DNA of 64,000 bases from Engelhardtia mirabilis (lineage in GTDB: Bacteria > Planctomycetota > UBA1135 > GCA-002686595). The first letter of the stretch is position 1. Every line of letters begins with the position of its first letter. Made by a program: the position numbers and the translations under genes. A model generated the notes under the pieces. It saw nothing but the letters and a program-made list of their open reading frames with translations, searched no databases and was not told where the DNA came from. Below, one piece after another: positions 36,795 to 45,115 of this stretch. Location of the stretch: assembly GCF_007748095.1 (NCBI RefSeq), contig NZ_CP036287.1, positions 3,472,001 through 3,536,000 of the forward strand. The letters run 5' to 3'.

Positions 36795-38437
36795 CAATTC
36801 TGGTCGATCGAGCCCAGAGCGTCGGATATCTGCCCCGTGGCCTTGGCCAGGGCGACCCGCGACTTGGCGTAGGCCGAGAGGCTGGCCTGCTCGGTCGAGA
36901 GGGCCGCCGCGAGCTGCTGCTGGAACTCCAGCACCTGGAAGGTGGTCGCCAGACCCTCCTCGTAGCGCGCCTGCTCCGCCTGGAGCTGACGCGCGGTGAA
37001 CTCGCGCGACTTGCGCGCGGCGAGCACCGCCTGGGCCTGGTACTCGACTTCCCGCACCGCGTTGCGGATCTCGCTCACGACGGTGGCCTCGACCTGCTCG
37101 AAGCTCAAGCGCGCCGCACGCAGGCGCGAGCGGGCGGCCCGCTCCGCGTAGCGCGCCGTGCGATTGCGCAGGGGCAAGTTGAAGTTCAGCGACCCGGTAT
37201 AGGTCATGAAGTCGAGCTGCGAAGCGGTCTTGAAGGCCCCGGCCGGCTCGTCCTCGATCGACACACTGCGGGCATCCAGGTTCAGGTCCAGACCCGGCAG
37301 GCGACTGGACTCGGCCCGATCCAACTCCACCTGGGCGGCATCCACGTCCAAGAGGGCCTGGATCAACTCCGGGCGACGCTCCAGGGCCTGTTCGAGGATC
37401 TCGCGCCACGGCGCGACCTCGGCCGCACCCTCTACCACCGGCAAGCTGGTCAGGGGCTCGATCGGAATGGTCCACAGGTCGAGGTAGGCGTCCCATGCAT
37501 CGTCGCTAGCCTCGCCACGGCGCAGGAGCAACGCCTTCAATCCGTCGGATCGCGCCTGGACGTCCGTGCGGGCCCGCAGGAGCCGCTCTTCCTCCTGCGC
37601 CACCTGGGTTTCGGCCTGGAGCACGTCGACCTCCGTCCCCACCCCGACCCGCAGTCGCTCGCCATTCTGCGAGAGCTGCTCCTGGGCCAGCTCGAGTGCC
37701 AGGACACGCACCTGCTCCTCCTCGCGGGCGGCGACCAGGTCCCAGTAGGCGTTGCTGACATTGGCTACGAGGTCGTCGCGGGTCACCCTGCGCCCGGCTT
37801 CGGCGCGGCGCAGGCTGATCTCCGACTGGCGCTGGTCCGCCGTCGCGGTGCGGGACCAGGCCCCGCGCAGCAGCGGCTGCGTGAAGCCGGCGCTGAGGCT
37901 GGCGTTGGTGTAGTCGCCGTCCGGGAAGGGTCCCGGGAACATCGGGTCGCCGACGATGCCGGGGTTGTTGGTCTCCGTCAGGGACTCGTCGAAGCCGACG
38001 CGGAAGCTCCCGCCGGTGGTGACCGGCAGGACCAGGTCGGCGCCGATCGAGGTCACCTGATCCGCGATGGCCGAGGCGCCGGCCGCGATGAACGTGTTGG
38101 CCTGGGGCTGGTCGGAGTCCGTGTAGGACGCGGCCAGATCCAGGACCGGGTCGAAGGCGCCCCAGGATCCCAGGCTGCTGGCCAGGGCCTGCTCGACGGT
38201 CTCGTCCTCGAGCGCCAGGCTCAGGTTCTCCGCCACGGCGATCCGCAGGGCATCACCCAGGGTGAGTTGCAGGCTGGTCCCCGGCGCGCTCTTCGGCGGC
38301 TCTTCCGGGGTCACCCCTGCGGATGACGCGTCGGCGGGGGCCTCCGTCTCCTGGACCGCCGCACGGCCCGCGGGAGCCAGCGACAGGAGCAGCAGGAGGA
38401 AGGCGGGAACGGTGCGGCGGGCAGGGGGCGTCGACAT
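36794..38437 (-). CDS. TolC-family outer-membrane channel protein
   Basis: 547 residues. The ATG at 38437 begins a signal peptide (ARRTVPAFLLLLLSLAPAGRA). The rest shows the duplicated TolC pattern: two long helical hairpins (for example SLRRAEAGRRVTRDDLVANV and VRVLALELAQEQLSQNGERL, later RSRLRAARLSFEQVEATVV and FTARQLQAEQARYEEGLATT) with beta strands before each. The GVGTEVDVLQAETQVAQ motif is typical. It forms trimers that span the outer membrane for efflux or type I secretion; no inner-membrane pump or adaptor gene is in the window. Overlaps the HEAT lipoprotein by 1 base of ATGA; 170 bp downstream of the anti-sigma gene. Confidence 0.9.
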   Translation of the reverse strand: MSTPPARRTVPAFLLLLLSLAPAGRAAVQETEAPADASSAGVTPEEPPKSAPGTSLQLTLGDALRIAVAENLSLALEDETVEQALASSLGSWGAFDPVLDLAASYTDSDQPQANTFIAAGASAIADQVTSIGADLVLPVTTGGSFRVGFDESLTETNNPGIVGDPMFPGPFPDGDYTNASLSAGFTQPLLRGAWSRTATADQRQSEISLRRAEAGRRVTRDDLVANVSNAYWDLVAAREEEQVRVLALELAQEQLSQNGERLRVGVGTEVDVLQAETQVAQEEERLLRARTDVQARSDGLKALLLRRGEASDDAWDAYLDLWTIPIEPLTSLPVVEGAAEVAPWREILEQALERRPELIQALLDVDAAQVELDRAESSRLPGLDLNLDARSVSIEDEPAGAFKTASQLDFMTYTGSLNFNLPLRNRTARYAERAARSRLRAARLSFEQVEATVVSEIRNAVREVEYQAQAVLAARKSREFTARQLQAEQARYEEGLATTFQVLEFQQQLAAALSTEQASLSAYAKSRVALAKATGQISDALGSIDQN

Positions 38438-38607
38438 GGGCGGGTGAGGATAGGTGCGCCCGGTCGACCGTCCAAGCAAGCCCCGTCCGCTCCCTCGAAC
38501 TGTCGGGGAGAATCCTCACGGGGGACCGGCTGCAACGGGTGCCGCCGACCACCGATCCGGCGGGGTCGGGCCTGCGGCGACCGGGAAGAATCAGCCGCGA
38601 GGACCTC

Positions 38608-39612
38608 TCAGCGCTGACCGTCAGCCCATACGAGCCAGGACGCCCAGGGTTCCGACGCCGCGAGGTTCTCGAGCCCAGCCGAGGCTCCCCGCAGCCACCA
38701 GCCCAGGTCGAGGCCGCGAGCCTCGCCGCCCGACGCGCCAACGCCCGAAGGGCTTCGGCCGGCAGGACCGACCCCGTAGGACGCCGCGCGCTCCAGCGCC
38801 GCCGGGGCCAACTCGCGCCAGGGCAACTCGACGGCCGAGAGCGCCGCCACCCGCAGTCGCGCCCGGTCCGCCGATCGGCGCGAGAGCTCGGACTCCGGAT
38901 CCAGGGCCAGGGCATCGAGACAGGTCTCGAGCACCGCCAAGGAGGTCAAGGGGTCGGACAGGTCCGCCGTCAGCGCCGCCGCCGGCAGGTGCCCCACCCC
39001 GCGCCGCAACTCGATCCGCAGGGCGATCCAATCCGCCGCGGACTTCGGTCGCGCGCTGTCCACCAGACCGGCCACGTCGATCGGATCGGGCAGGGCCGCC
39101 GTTCCGATTCGGAAGCGGTCGATCCGCAGCCTGTTCTCCACCTCGCCGCGGCGCTCCGCCAGGGCCTCGGCAGCCTCGTCGTCGGGCAGCTCGAGCGGCG
39201 ACCCGACCCCCGCCGGATCGTCGCGATCCACGGGCAGGAAGCTCAGCACGAAGTCCGGCATGGTCTGGGGAGCGATCACGTACCAGGCCACCGCCGGCAG
39301 TGCCAGCAGGTGAACCAAGACGCTGGCCGCCACCACGCGCAGGGCGACCGAGCGCTTCAATGCACGTCGCACGCGCATATGGAATGGCATCCCCCCCACC
39401 GTCTGCTCGATTACGCGCACCGCCACCCGGCGCGAAGCCAGGACGGACGCGTCGTACTCCTCCGCGGCCAGGCGGCGAGCCTCCATGACCGTGTCCCGCA
39501 GTCCTCGATCCGCACCGTCGCCGGGAAACTCCACGCGACCGCGCTCGAGCCAGTCCTGCAGGCGCTCGGCGCGCTCGAGGTCCGAGGGTTGCTTCGAATC
39601 CGCGCCGCTCAT
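38608..39612 (-). CDS. probable membrane-bound anti-sigma factor
   Basis: 334 residues. One membrane helix near 92-115 (VVAASVLVHLLALPAVAWYV) separates a ~90-residue cytoplasmic part from a ~220-residue outer part. The cytoplasmic part lacks the HxxxCxxC of zinc anti-sigma factors. The call rests on context: it begins in a 4-bp ATGA overlap with the ECF sigma gene, as such pairs do, and has a single membrane span. The outer domain is Arg/Leu/Ala-rich with no recognised fold. If right, it would hold the sigma factor at the membrane until released, possibly by RseP-type cleavage. Confidence 0.6.
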   Translation of the reverse strand: MSGADSKQPSDLERAERLQDWLERGRVEFPGDGADRGLRDTVMEARRLAAEEYDASVLASRRVAVRVIEQTVGGMPFHMRVRRALKRSVALRVVAASVLVHLLALPAVAWYVIAPQTMPDFVLSFLPVDRDDPAGVGSPLELPDDEAAEALAERRGEVENRLRIDRFRIGTAALPDPIDVAGLVDSARPKSAADWIALRIELRRGVGHLPAAALTADLSDPLTSLAVLETCLDALALDPESELSRRSADRARLRVAALSAVELPWRELAPAALERAASYGVGPAGRSPSGVGASGGEARGLDLGWWLRGASAGLENLAASEPWASWLVWADGQR

Positions 39613-40205
39613 CGTCCGACCCCTTCGGTGTCACGTTCGGCCAAGGCCGCGCGCAGCTTGCGAACCGCGTGGAACATTCGCGACTTCACCGTTCCCACCG
39701 GGATCGAGAGGATGCTCCCGATCTCCGCGTAGTCGAGCTCCTGGATCGCCCCCAACTCGAAGACCTGGCGGTGACCGACGGGCAGCTCGGTCAGACACGA
39801 CTCCAAGCGGCTGTGTTCTTCACGCACCACGGCCAGCTCCTCGGGGTCGCGCTCGCGACCCTGGGTGCGGTGCTCCGGTGCGTCCTGGTCATCGTCGCCC
39901 GCCCCGCCCGCCGCGCGCTTGGGCCGCACGGCGCGACTGCGCTCCGCGTCGATCCAGGCGTTGCGCGCCACGCGGAAGGCGAAGGCCGGGAAGCGCTCCC
40001 GCGCGACGTAGTTGTCCGCGGCCCGGTAGAGCTTGATCAGAACGTCCTGGACCAGGTCCTCGGCCTCCTCGAACGACGCCCCGAGGCGTCTGAAGAAGCC
40101 GAGGAAGGTTGCGGATTCCCGCTGGACGAAGGCCTCGTACACGGATGGATCTCCTGCGCGAAGCGCCGTCAGTGGGTCCCTTGCATCGGTCCAATCGTCC
40201 CTCAA
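39609..40205 (-). CDS. ECF-family RNA polymerase sigma factor
   Basis: 198 residues with the two ECF domains. Sigma-2 contains FEEAEDLVQDVLIKLYRAAD and FAFRVARNAWID; sigma-4 contains LPVGHRQVFELGAIQELDYA then IGSILSIPVGTVKSRMFHA, the promoter -35 binding helix-turn-helix. An acidic linker lies between them. TTG start at 40205; no better start is seen, and the domain begins within 20 residues. It probably controls its own operon (anti-sigma, TolC-like, HEAT lipoprotein) as is common, but no target promoter was found. Follows tsaE with a 52-bp gap. Confidence 0.88.
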   Translation of the reverse strand: MRDDWTDARDPLTALRAGDPSVYEAFVQRESATFLGFFRRLGASFEEAEDLVQDVLIKLYRAADNYVARERFPAFAFRVARNAWIDAERSRAVRPKRAAGGAGDDDQDAPEHRTQGRERDPEELAVVREEHSRLESCLTELPVGHRQVFELGAIQELDYAEIGSILSIPVGTVKSRMFHAVRKLRAALAERDTEGVGR

Positions 40206-40257
40206 GGGTCAGCCACCTGCGCGCTCACGAACAACAACGGCCGGTTCCGGGCTGGGT

Positions 40258-40800
40258 TCACGTGGGATTGCCTTGCCTGGGAGGAATCGTGCACGAATGG
40301 GCCACCAGCACGGCCCAGAGCCCCTCCAGGGGCCCCAGCGAGCCCCCCTCGCCGGTGATCAGCCGGGCCGTGACCCGGCGCCGCCGGGGGTCTAGGTGGG
40401 CCAACTCCAGGGCCAGGTGGGGTCGCGGCAGCCAGGCCTCGACGTGGCCCGCCCACTCGATCACCGCGGCCGACTCGCCCAGGAGCAGCTCCTCGCCCCC
40501 AGCGGCCAGGAAGGAGGCCTCGCGCTCGGCCATCCAGGCGTCCAGGTGGTGCAGGGTCAGACGGCCCGCGTACTCGTGGGCCAGGGTGTAGGTCGGGCTG
40601 CTAACCGGGTCCTCGGACTCGATGCCCCGCGCCAGGCCGCGTACCAGGCAGGTCTTGCCGGCTCCCAGCTCACCCGAGAGGGCCAGTACACAACCGGGCA
40701 GGAGGGCCCGTCCGAGGGCCTCGCCCAGCGCTTCGGTCTCGTCGGCCGAGTTCGACACGAAGCTGACCTCGGGCGGCACCGATCGGGGTTGGGCGGTCAT
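40258..40800 (-). CDS. tsaE: tRNA threonylcarbamoyladenosine biosynthesis ATPase
   Basis: 180 residues, of the TsaE (YjeE) family, the ATPase partner of TsaB/TsaD in forming t6A37 in ANN-decoding tRNAs. The P-loop is SGELGAGKT at 42-50; the family motifs SPTYTLAHEY and LHHLDAWM (Asp) follow, with AAVIEWAGHVE near the end. The start is ATG 40800 (a GTG one codon upstream is possible). Same strand as thiL, with the MITE at 40817-40977 in between and no clear ribosome-binding site. TsaD and TsaB are not in the window. Confidence 0.9.
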   Translation of the reverse strand: MTAQPRSVPPEVSFVSNSADETEALGEALGRALLPGCVLALSGELGAGKTCLVRGLARGIESEDPVSSPTYTLAHEYAGRLTLHHLDAWMAEREASFLAAGGEELLLGESAAVIEWAGHVEAWLPRPHLALELAHLDPRRRRVTARLITGEGGSLGPLEGLWAVLVAHSCTIPPRQGNPT

Positions 40801-40816
40801 CACGCGGCCCAGGCTA

Positions 40817-40977
40817 GTGTCCTGGATCAGAAATTCGGCGTCACTTCCCGGGCTCCGATCGCCGCTGGCGTCGCCTGCGCCTCCTCCGAGTATCGCAGCG
40901 GATACGCGTCGTCGGCGCGCCTAGCCAGCATCGATCGGACCTCCGGGCAGTGACGCCGAACTTCTGATCCAGGACAC
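40817..40977. mobile_element. MITE-like element with TA target duplication
   Basis: 161 bp bounded by near-perfect terminal inverted repeats: GTGTCCTGGATCAGAAATTC at the left and the complement of GTGTCCTGGATCAGAAGTTC at the right, continuing through CGGCGTCACT (29 of 30 match) and, less perfectly, to about 47 bp (CCCGG...CCGATCG). TA at 40815-40816 and 40978-40979 flanks it, the target used by IS630/Tc1-mariner transposases. No transposase is encoded, so it would move in trans. It sits exactly at the thiL stop codon, and RNA crossing it folds into one long hairpin. Confidence 0.85.
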
Positions 40978-41906
40978 TAACAATCGCCGTGCAGGTAGCC
41001 GAGCTGCGCCGGCGCCGGTACACGGTCGCCTTCCCGGTCCCGCACGACGACGCCCTCACCGCGCACCACTCGACCGAGGATCCGCGCCCCGGGCAGTCCG
41101 GCGGCCAGCACTCGCATGGCCGCCGCCCGCGGCAGGGTCGCGAGCAGCTCGTGGTCCTCTCCATCGATGAGGGCATGTGCCAGGGGCGTGCGGCCCGTGC
41201 GGCGAGCCAGTCGAACCGCGTCCCGGTGGATCGCCGGATCGCTCAGCTCCAGGCGCACTCCCGAGGCCCGAGCGAGGCGCGAGGCGTCGAGCCACAGGCC
41301 GTCGGACACGTCGATCATGGCGCTGGCCCCGGCCTCGCGCAGGGCCCGGCCGGCGGCCAGGCGCGGCTCGATCCGCAGGTGTCGGCCGAGCAGGCTGCCG
41401 CCGGTCGGTCCCGTGCAGAGCACCACCTGTCCCGGGCGCGCACGATCGCGTCCCGGCGGGCGGCCCCTGCCCGGCAGCTCGCCGAGGGCCGTTACCGCGG
41501 CGCTCGCCGGTCCGACGCCCAGGGCCAGGTCACCGCCTACCAACTCGGCACCGAAGCGCTCGGCCTCGGTCCAGGCGCCGCGGATCAGGGCGCGCACGGC
41601 GGCGTCGGTCCAATCCCGCGGCAGGCGCAATGCCAGCAGCACCGCCCGCGCCGACGCTCCGCAGGCCGCGAGGTCCGAGAGGGTCCGAGCCACGGCCTTG
41701 CGGCCCAAGAGCCGCGGCGCGGTTCCGACTGCGGCGTGCACGCCCTCGATGACTTGGTCCGTGCACAGCACGGGGCGACCCTGCATACGGCGCAGGACCG
41801 CGGCGTCGTGGCCCTGGCTGCCGTCGAGCAGCGACGGTCGCTCGCGACTCGCCAGCCAGCGGTGGATGCGAGCCTCGCTCCAGCGGCGCTCACCTGCGGC
41901 GCTCAC
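40977..41906 (-). CDS. thiL: thiamine-monophosphate kinase
   Basis: 309 residues; phosphorylates thiamine phosphate to thiamine diphosphate using ATP and Mg. It shows GHDAAVLR near the start, LCTDQVIEGVHA, ARTLSDLAACGA, GGDLALG, ALGELPG, VVLCTGPTGGSLLGRHL, ASAMIDVSDGLWLDASRLA and DGEDHELLATL, all typical of ThiL/PurM-fold kinases. GTG start overlaps the stop of the S26-like gene (GTGA, 41903-41906). The stop TAG uses the TA target duplication plus the last base of the MITE; the pre-insertion sequence would also have read TAG, so the protein end is unchanged. Confidence 0.9.
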   Translation of the reverse strand: MSAAGERRWSEARIHRWLASRERPSLLDGSQGHDAAVLRRMQGRPVLCTDQVIEGVHAAVGTAPRLLGRKAVARTLSDLAACGASARAVLLALRLPRDWTDAAVRALIRGAWTEAERFGAELVGGDLALGVGPASAAVTALGELPGRGRPPGRDRARPGQVVLCTGPTGGSLLGRHLRIEPRLAAGRALREAGASAMIDVSDGLWLDASRLARASGVRLELSDPAIHRDAVRLARRTGRTPLAHALIDGEDHELLATLPRAAAMRVLAAGLPGARILGRVVRGEGVVVRDREGDRVPAPAQLGYLHGDC

Positions 41907-42310
41907 CAGCCGACCGCCATGATCAGTCGCGCCACCACGCGCTCGGTCGCGATCGGTCCCAGGTCGTCGCTGTCGTTGCCGGGACAATCGTCGCGCTCGG
42001 TCTCGATCCAGAGGGCGCCCCGTTCGATGAGCGCGCGCGCGGCCGGGTCCAGGTCGCGAGGTGCATCCACGACCCGACCCAGGAGCAGCTCGCCGGCGCG
42101 ACCTTCGAACAGCACCGCAGCCCCGGGGCCGAGTTCCTTGGGTCTGCGATCGACGATCACACGATCCCCCGGCGCGAAGCCGTGCAGCGGCGAGCAGCCC
42201 TGCTCGGGCAGGGTCAGCATGTCGGCGCGCCAGAACAGGTAGCCGAGGCCCGCGGCCGCGACGATCAGCACCGCCCGGCGCGTGACGAGCAGAAATCTCG
42301 AGGGACTCAC
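41903..42310 (-). CDS. S26 signal-peptidase-like protein, catalytic Lys missing
   Basis: 135 residues with one N-terminal membrane helix (RRAVLIVAAAGLGYLFW). The following CSPLHGFAPGDRVIVDRRP aligns with the SMxPTLxxGDxVxV box of type I signal peptidases, with the Ser at the right distance from GD. The lysine region, usually vKRvvGxPGD, reads LLGRVVDAPRD, so the general base Lys is replaced. The box GNDSDDLGPIATERVVARL matches NSxDSRxxGxV...IxGR. It is therefore probably inactive or uses another base. The GTG at 42310 overlaps the thiE stop (GTGA), and the frame above it is shadow. Substrate unknown. Confidence 0.65.
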   Translation of the reverse strand: MSPSRFLLVTRRAVLIVAAAGLGYLFWRADMLTLPEQGCSPLHGFAPGDRVIVDRRPKELGPGAAVLFEGRAGELLLGRVVDAPRDLDPAARALIERGALWIETERDDCPGNDSDDLGPIATERVVARLIMAVGW

Positions 42311-42981
42311 CGGTCGTTCTCCCAGGCATCGAGCAGGGCGGCGGTGCCGCGGGCCGCGGTTCCTGGATCCGACTGACCCAGGATGGCCCCCAGCACGGCG
42401 ATGCCCTTCGCGCCGGCGCGCCGCAGCGCCGCGGCGTTGGTCGCGTCGACGCCGCCCAGAGCCCAAGTGGGCCGCCCGTCACGTCGCAGCTCGGATTCGA
42501 ACCCATCGACGCCCAGGGGCGCGCGCCAGTCGACCGCCTCCGGGTCCGGGTGCGAGCGCGTCGCGGCCACCGGTGCGAGCAGCAGGTAGTCGCAGCCTTG
42601 CCGATTCTGCTGCGGGTCGTCGGCGTGGGCCGAGAAGCCGATGGGGACCGCTTCGCCAACGAGAGTTCGAGCCGCGCTCGGTTCGAGGGACCACCAACCC
42701 AGATGCAAGGCGTCGCCGTCGCAGGCAGCGAACAGGTGCGCGCGGTCGTGGATGCCGAGCCAACCGCCCGCGCCCAGCTTTCGGCGCAGCTCCCCAGCCA
42801 GGGCCAGGAAGTCGCGGTCGAAGAGGCACCGCTCCCGAAGCAAGACGCCGCGCAGGCCCGCCGCAACCGCCGCCTCGCAGCGCTGCACCAGCGCCGCGCA
42901 GTCAGCCAGAGTGAGATTGCCCGGGGTCAGCGCGACCAGGGGCGGAGGCGTCCAGTCCTGATTGGCGACCAACCGAGACAC
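42307..42981 (-). CDS. thiE: thiamine-phosphate synthase
   Basis: 224 residues of the TIM-barrel ThiE/TenI family, joining HMP-PP and HET-P to thiamine phosphate. Motifs: VALTPGNLTL at the start, GLRGVLLRERCLFDRDFLAL (phosphate/active region), LGIHDRAHLFAACDGDALHLG, GFSAHADDP, DYLLLAPVAATRSHP, WALGGVDATNAAALRRAGAKG and AVLGAIL. This is shorter and more diverged than E. coli ThiE, and TenI (a regulator/thiaminase-like paralogue) cannot be excluded. GTG start at 42981, five bases after the preceding stop; the longer frame above is shadow. ThiL is two genes on, which supports a thiamine role. Confidence 0.82.
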   Translation of the reverse strand: MSRLVANQDWTPPPLVALTPGNLTLADCAALVQRCEAAVAAGLRGVLLRERCLFDRDFLALAGELRRKLGAGGWLGIHDRAHLFAACDGDALHLGWWSLEPSAARTLVGEAVPIGFSAHADDPQQNRQGCDYLLLAPVAATRSHPDPEAVDWRAPLGVDGFESELRRDGRPTWALGGVDATNAAALRRAGAKGIAVLGAILGQSDPGTAARGTAALLDAWENDR

Positions 42982-42985
42982 CGGG

Positions 42986-45115
42986 CTAGTCGACCAGATC
43001 CGGATGCAGCTCGACGATGTAGCCCAGGTCGCGCAGCAGCGCCCGCATGCGCCGCGGCGTCGTCTTGCCGCCGAGCTGGATGCAGGTCGGCTCCAGGACC
43101 CGGACCACGTAGCTGCGCGCACCCGGGCTGGCGGCCAAGCGCCGCAGGGCCTCGGTGTCCTCGGCCCGCAGCTTGAGGTCCGCGTCGATCACCATCAACC
43201 CGGCCTGCAGGGCCCAATCGCGGATCGAATAGGTCACGTTCTGCGGCACGGGCGTGCGCGAGTTGCTCTCGAGGGTGGTCAGGATGCGATCGAGACGCAT
43301 GCCCTCGATCAGGGCCCGCCGGACGGCCTGCTCGACGATCCGGAAGTGGATCGTCTCCCCGACCTTGTCGCGCACGCAGAAGCGATCCAGGTCGTGCATC
43401 AGCTCCGCGTCGTCGCTGCTCTTGAACAGCACGACCTCGAAGTCGGGGGTCACGACCAGGTTGCCGACGCCCGGGCGAGCCGAGGTGCCCGCATCCAGGC
43501 CCAGGAGCCGCGCGCCGCTGTGGGTCAGCCGCAGGGCCACCGGGCGACCGGCCGCGTCGTAGCCCAGGTCGACGACCCCCAGCAGGTACAGCCGCTGGCG
43601 CGCCCAGCGCACCAGGTTCCAGGACATGCGCTGAATGTCCTCCAGCGGGCCGTTGCGGCCGCGTTGGTTGCGGTCCGCGATGGCTTCGGCCACGTCCAGG
43701 TCGTCCAGGCTCGCCAGGTACTGGTTGCGCGCCAGGAACGGCAGGTACATCAGGTCGTACCAGGTGCCCGGCTCGATGCGCTTGAGCATCCGCAACAGGA
43801 GTTGGCGCAACTGTCCCTGATGGAAGGGATCCATGCCCTCGATCGCCTCACCCAGTGCGAAATCCAGGAGGCGCTCGAGCTTCTCCTGCAGGGGCTTGCT
43901 GCCCCACATCCGCCCTTCCGAGGTCACGCCGAGGGTGCGCTCGCCGGTGCCGTCCACGAGCCCTTCGCTGCGTGCGAAGCCGAAGATGAACTGCAGCACT
44001 TCCTCGCGCGAGAGCTCGCGCCCGGGGTTCGGGATCAGGTGCTGCAGGATCTTCTTCTCGGTGGTCTTGAAGATCTCGCCCTTGACCGTGTAGCGGACGT
44101 CGTTCTCCTGCAGGAAGGCCAGGAAGCGACTGACGTTGGTGAACACGTCGATGCCGCGCGCCAGCTCCTCGTGGGGGCGGTCCGGGTCACTGGGAACGGC
44201 CACGCGCCGCAGCCAGGCCAGGGCGACCTCGTTGAAGACCACCAGCGTGTCGTCGCAGTGGGCGATGCCGTAGCGCGACAGGTCGACCGGTTGCACCGTC
44301 CCCACCAGCGACTGCTCGAGGATCATCGCCCAGCGCCGACCGTTCCAATGGGGCAGGTCGATCTTCATGCGCTCGAAGAGGGCCTTCGAGAGCACCCCAC
44401 CGAACTCGAGGATGGCCTTCTCGACCAACTCGCGCACTCCGCCGGGGAGGCGCTCGACCCGCGCCACGGCGGCCGAGTCCGTGGCGTACATCTTGTACAT
44501 CTCGCGCAGCCGCTGGGGCGTCACGAGGGCCGCGCGGGCCGGATCCGAGTAGGCCTTGTCCAGGTGTCCGCGCAGGGTCACCAGGTCGAAGATCCCGCGC
44601 ATCCGCACCCGCCGCGCGCGCACCAGGGCGTCGGCCAGATCGGTCGGAATGGCGTAGGAGCCGTTCTTCCCCGATCCGCTGGCCGCCGCACCGGTCTCAT
44701 GGTCGACGGGGATCACCAGGGCACGGCGCTCGAGCGCCTCCAGGCATGAGCGCAGGTCGTACTCATTCAGGTGCGCCAAGCGCCTGGCCGTGGAGAGGGC
44801 CTCGAGCGTCGAGCGGTAGTCCGGCACGCCGATCAACTCTTCGAAGACGCCGCCCAGGCGCTTGCCGAGCTCGGCAACGCGACTCTCGAGCGTCTCGGGC
44901 TCCGACATCCACTCGACCACTTGCCGTCGGACGATGGACTCGCCGCGGGGGATCTCCGCCGTGTCGGTCCCCGCCCAGAAGCGGTAGAGCTCGGTCAGGT
45001 CGCGTTTGGGCCGCAGCGAGACGGCCTCGTCGACACCCAAGCGCGCGACCGCGGCCTTGCGTCCAGCGGCGATGCTCTTGGGCTTGCCCATGCTCTCGGG
45101 ATTGTCTTCCCTCAC
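42986..45115 (-). CDS. helicase-associated (Helicase_C_3-type) protein
   Basis: 709 residues without Walker motifs. It is the kind of protein often encoded beside bacterial XPB helicases, with a winged-helix-rich body. Visible stretches are LNEYDLRSCLEALERRALV, VRYTVKGEIFKTTEKKILQ, the C-terminal NLVVTPDFEVVLFKSSDDAE and FRIVEQAVRRALIEGM, which correspond to the Helicase_C_3/XPB N-terminal-like domain. The likely role is as a DNA-binding or regulatory partner of the XPB helicase. GTG at 45115 overlaps the XPB stop by four bases (an ATG at 45091 is an alternative). Function is inferred from context. Confidence 0.75.
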   Translation of the reverse strand: MREDNPESMGKPKSIAAGRKAAVARLGVDEAVSLRPKRDLTELYRFWAGTDTAEIPRGESIVRRQVVEWMSEPETLESRVAELGKRLGGVFEELIGVPDYRSTLEALSTARRLAHLNEYDLRSCLEALERRALVIPVDHETGAAASGSGKNGSYAIPTDLADALVRARRVRMRGIFDLVTLRGHLDKAYSDPARAALVTPQRLREMYKMYATDSAAVARVERLPGGVRELVEKAILEFGGVLSKALFERMKIDLPHWNGRRWAMILEQSLVGTVQPVDLSRYGIAHCDDTLVVFNEVALAWLRRVAVPSDPDRPHEELARGIDVFTNVSRFLAFLQENDVRYTVKGEIFKTTEKKILQHLIPNPGRELSREEVLQFIFGFARSEGLVDGTGERTLGVTSEGRMWGSKPLQEKLERLLDFALGEAIEGMDPFHQGQLRQLLLRMLKRIEPGTWYDLMYLPFLARNQYLASLDDLDVAEAIADRNQRGRNGPLEDIQRMSWNLVRWARQRLYLLGVVDLGYDAAGRPVALRLTHSGARLLGLDAGTSARPGVGNLVVTPDFEVVLFKSSDDAELMHDLDRFCVRDKVGETIHFRIVEQAVRRALIEGMRLDRILTTLESNSRTPVPQNVTYSIRDWALQAGLMVIDADLKLRAEDTEALRRLAASPGARSYVVRVLEPTCIQLGGKTTPRRMRALLRDLGYIVELHPDLVD

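Noticed and set aside
40977..40979. MITE insertion truncating ThiL
   Set aside because: Removing the element and one TA copy also gives a TAG at the same place, so the protein end is unchanged.
42250..43000. TPP riboswitch for the thiamine genes
   Set aside because: thiE and thiL lie inside an overlapping operon with no leader; no CTGAGA core was seen.
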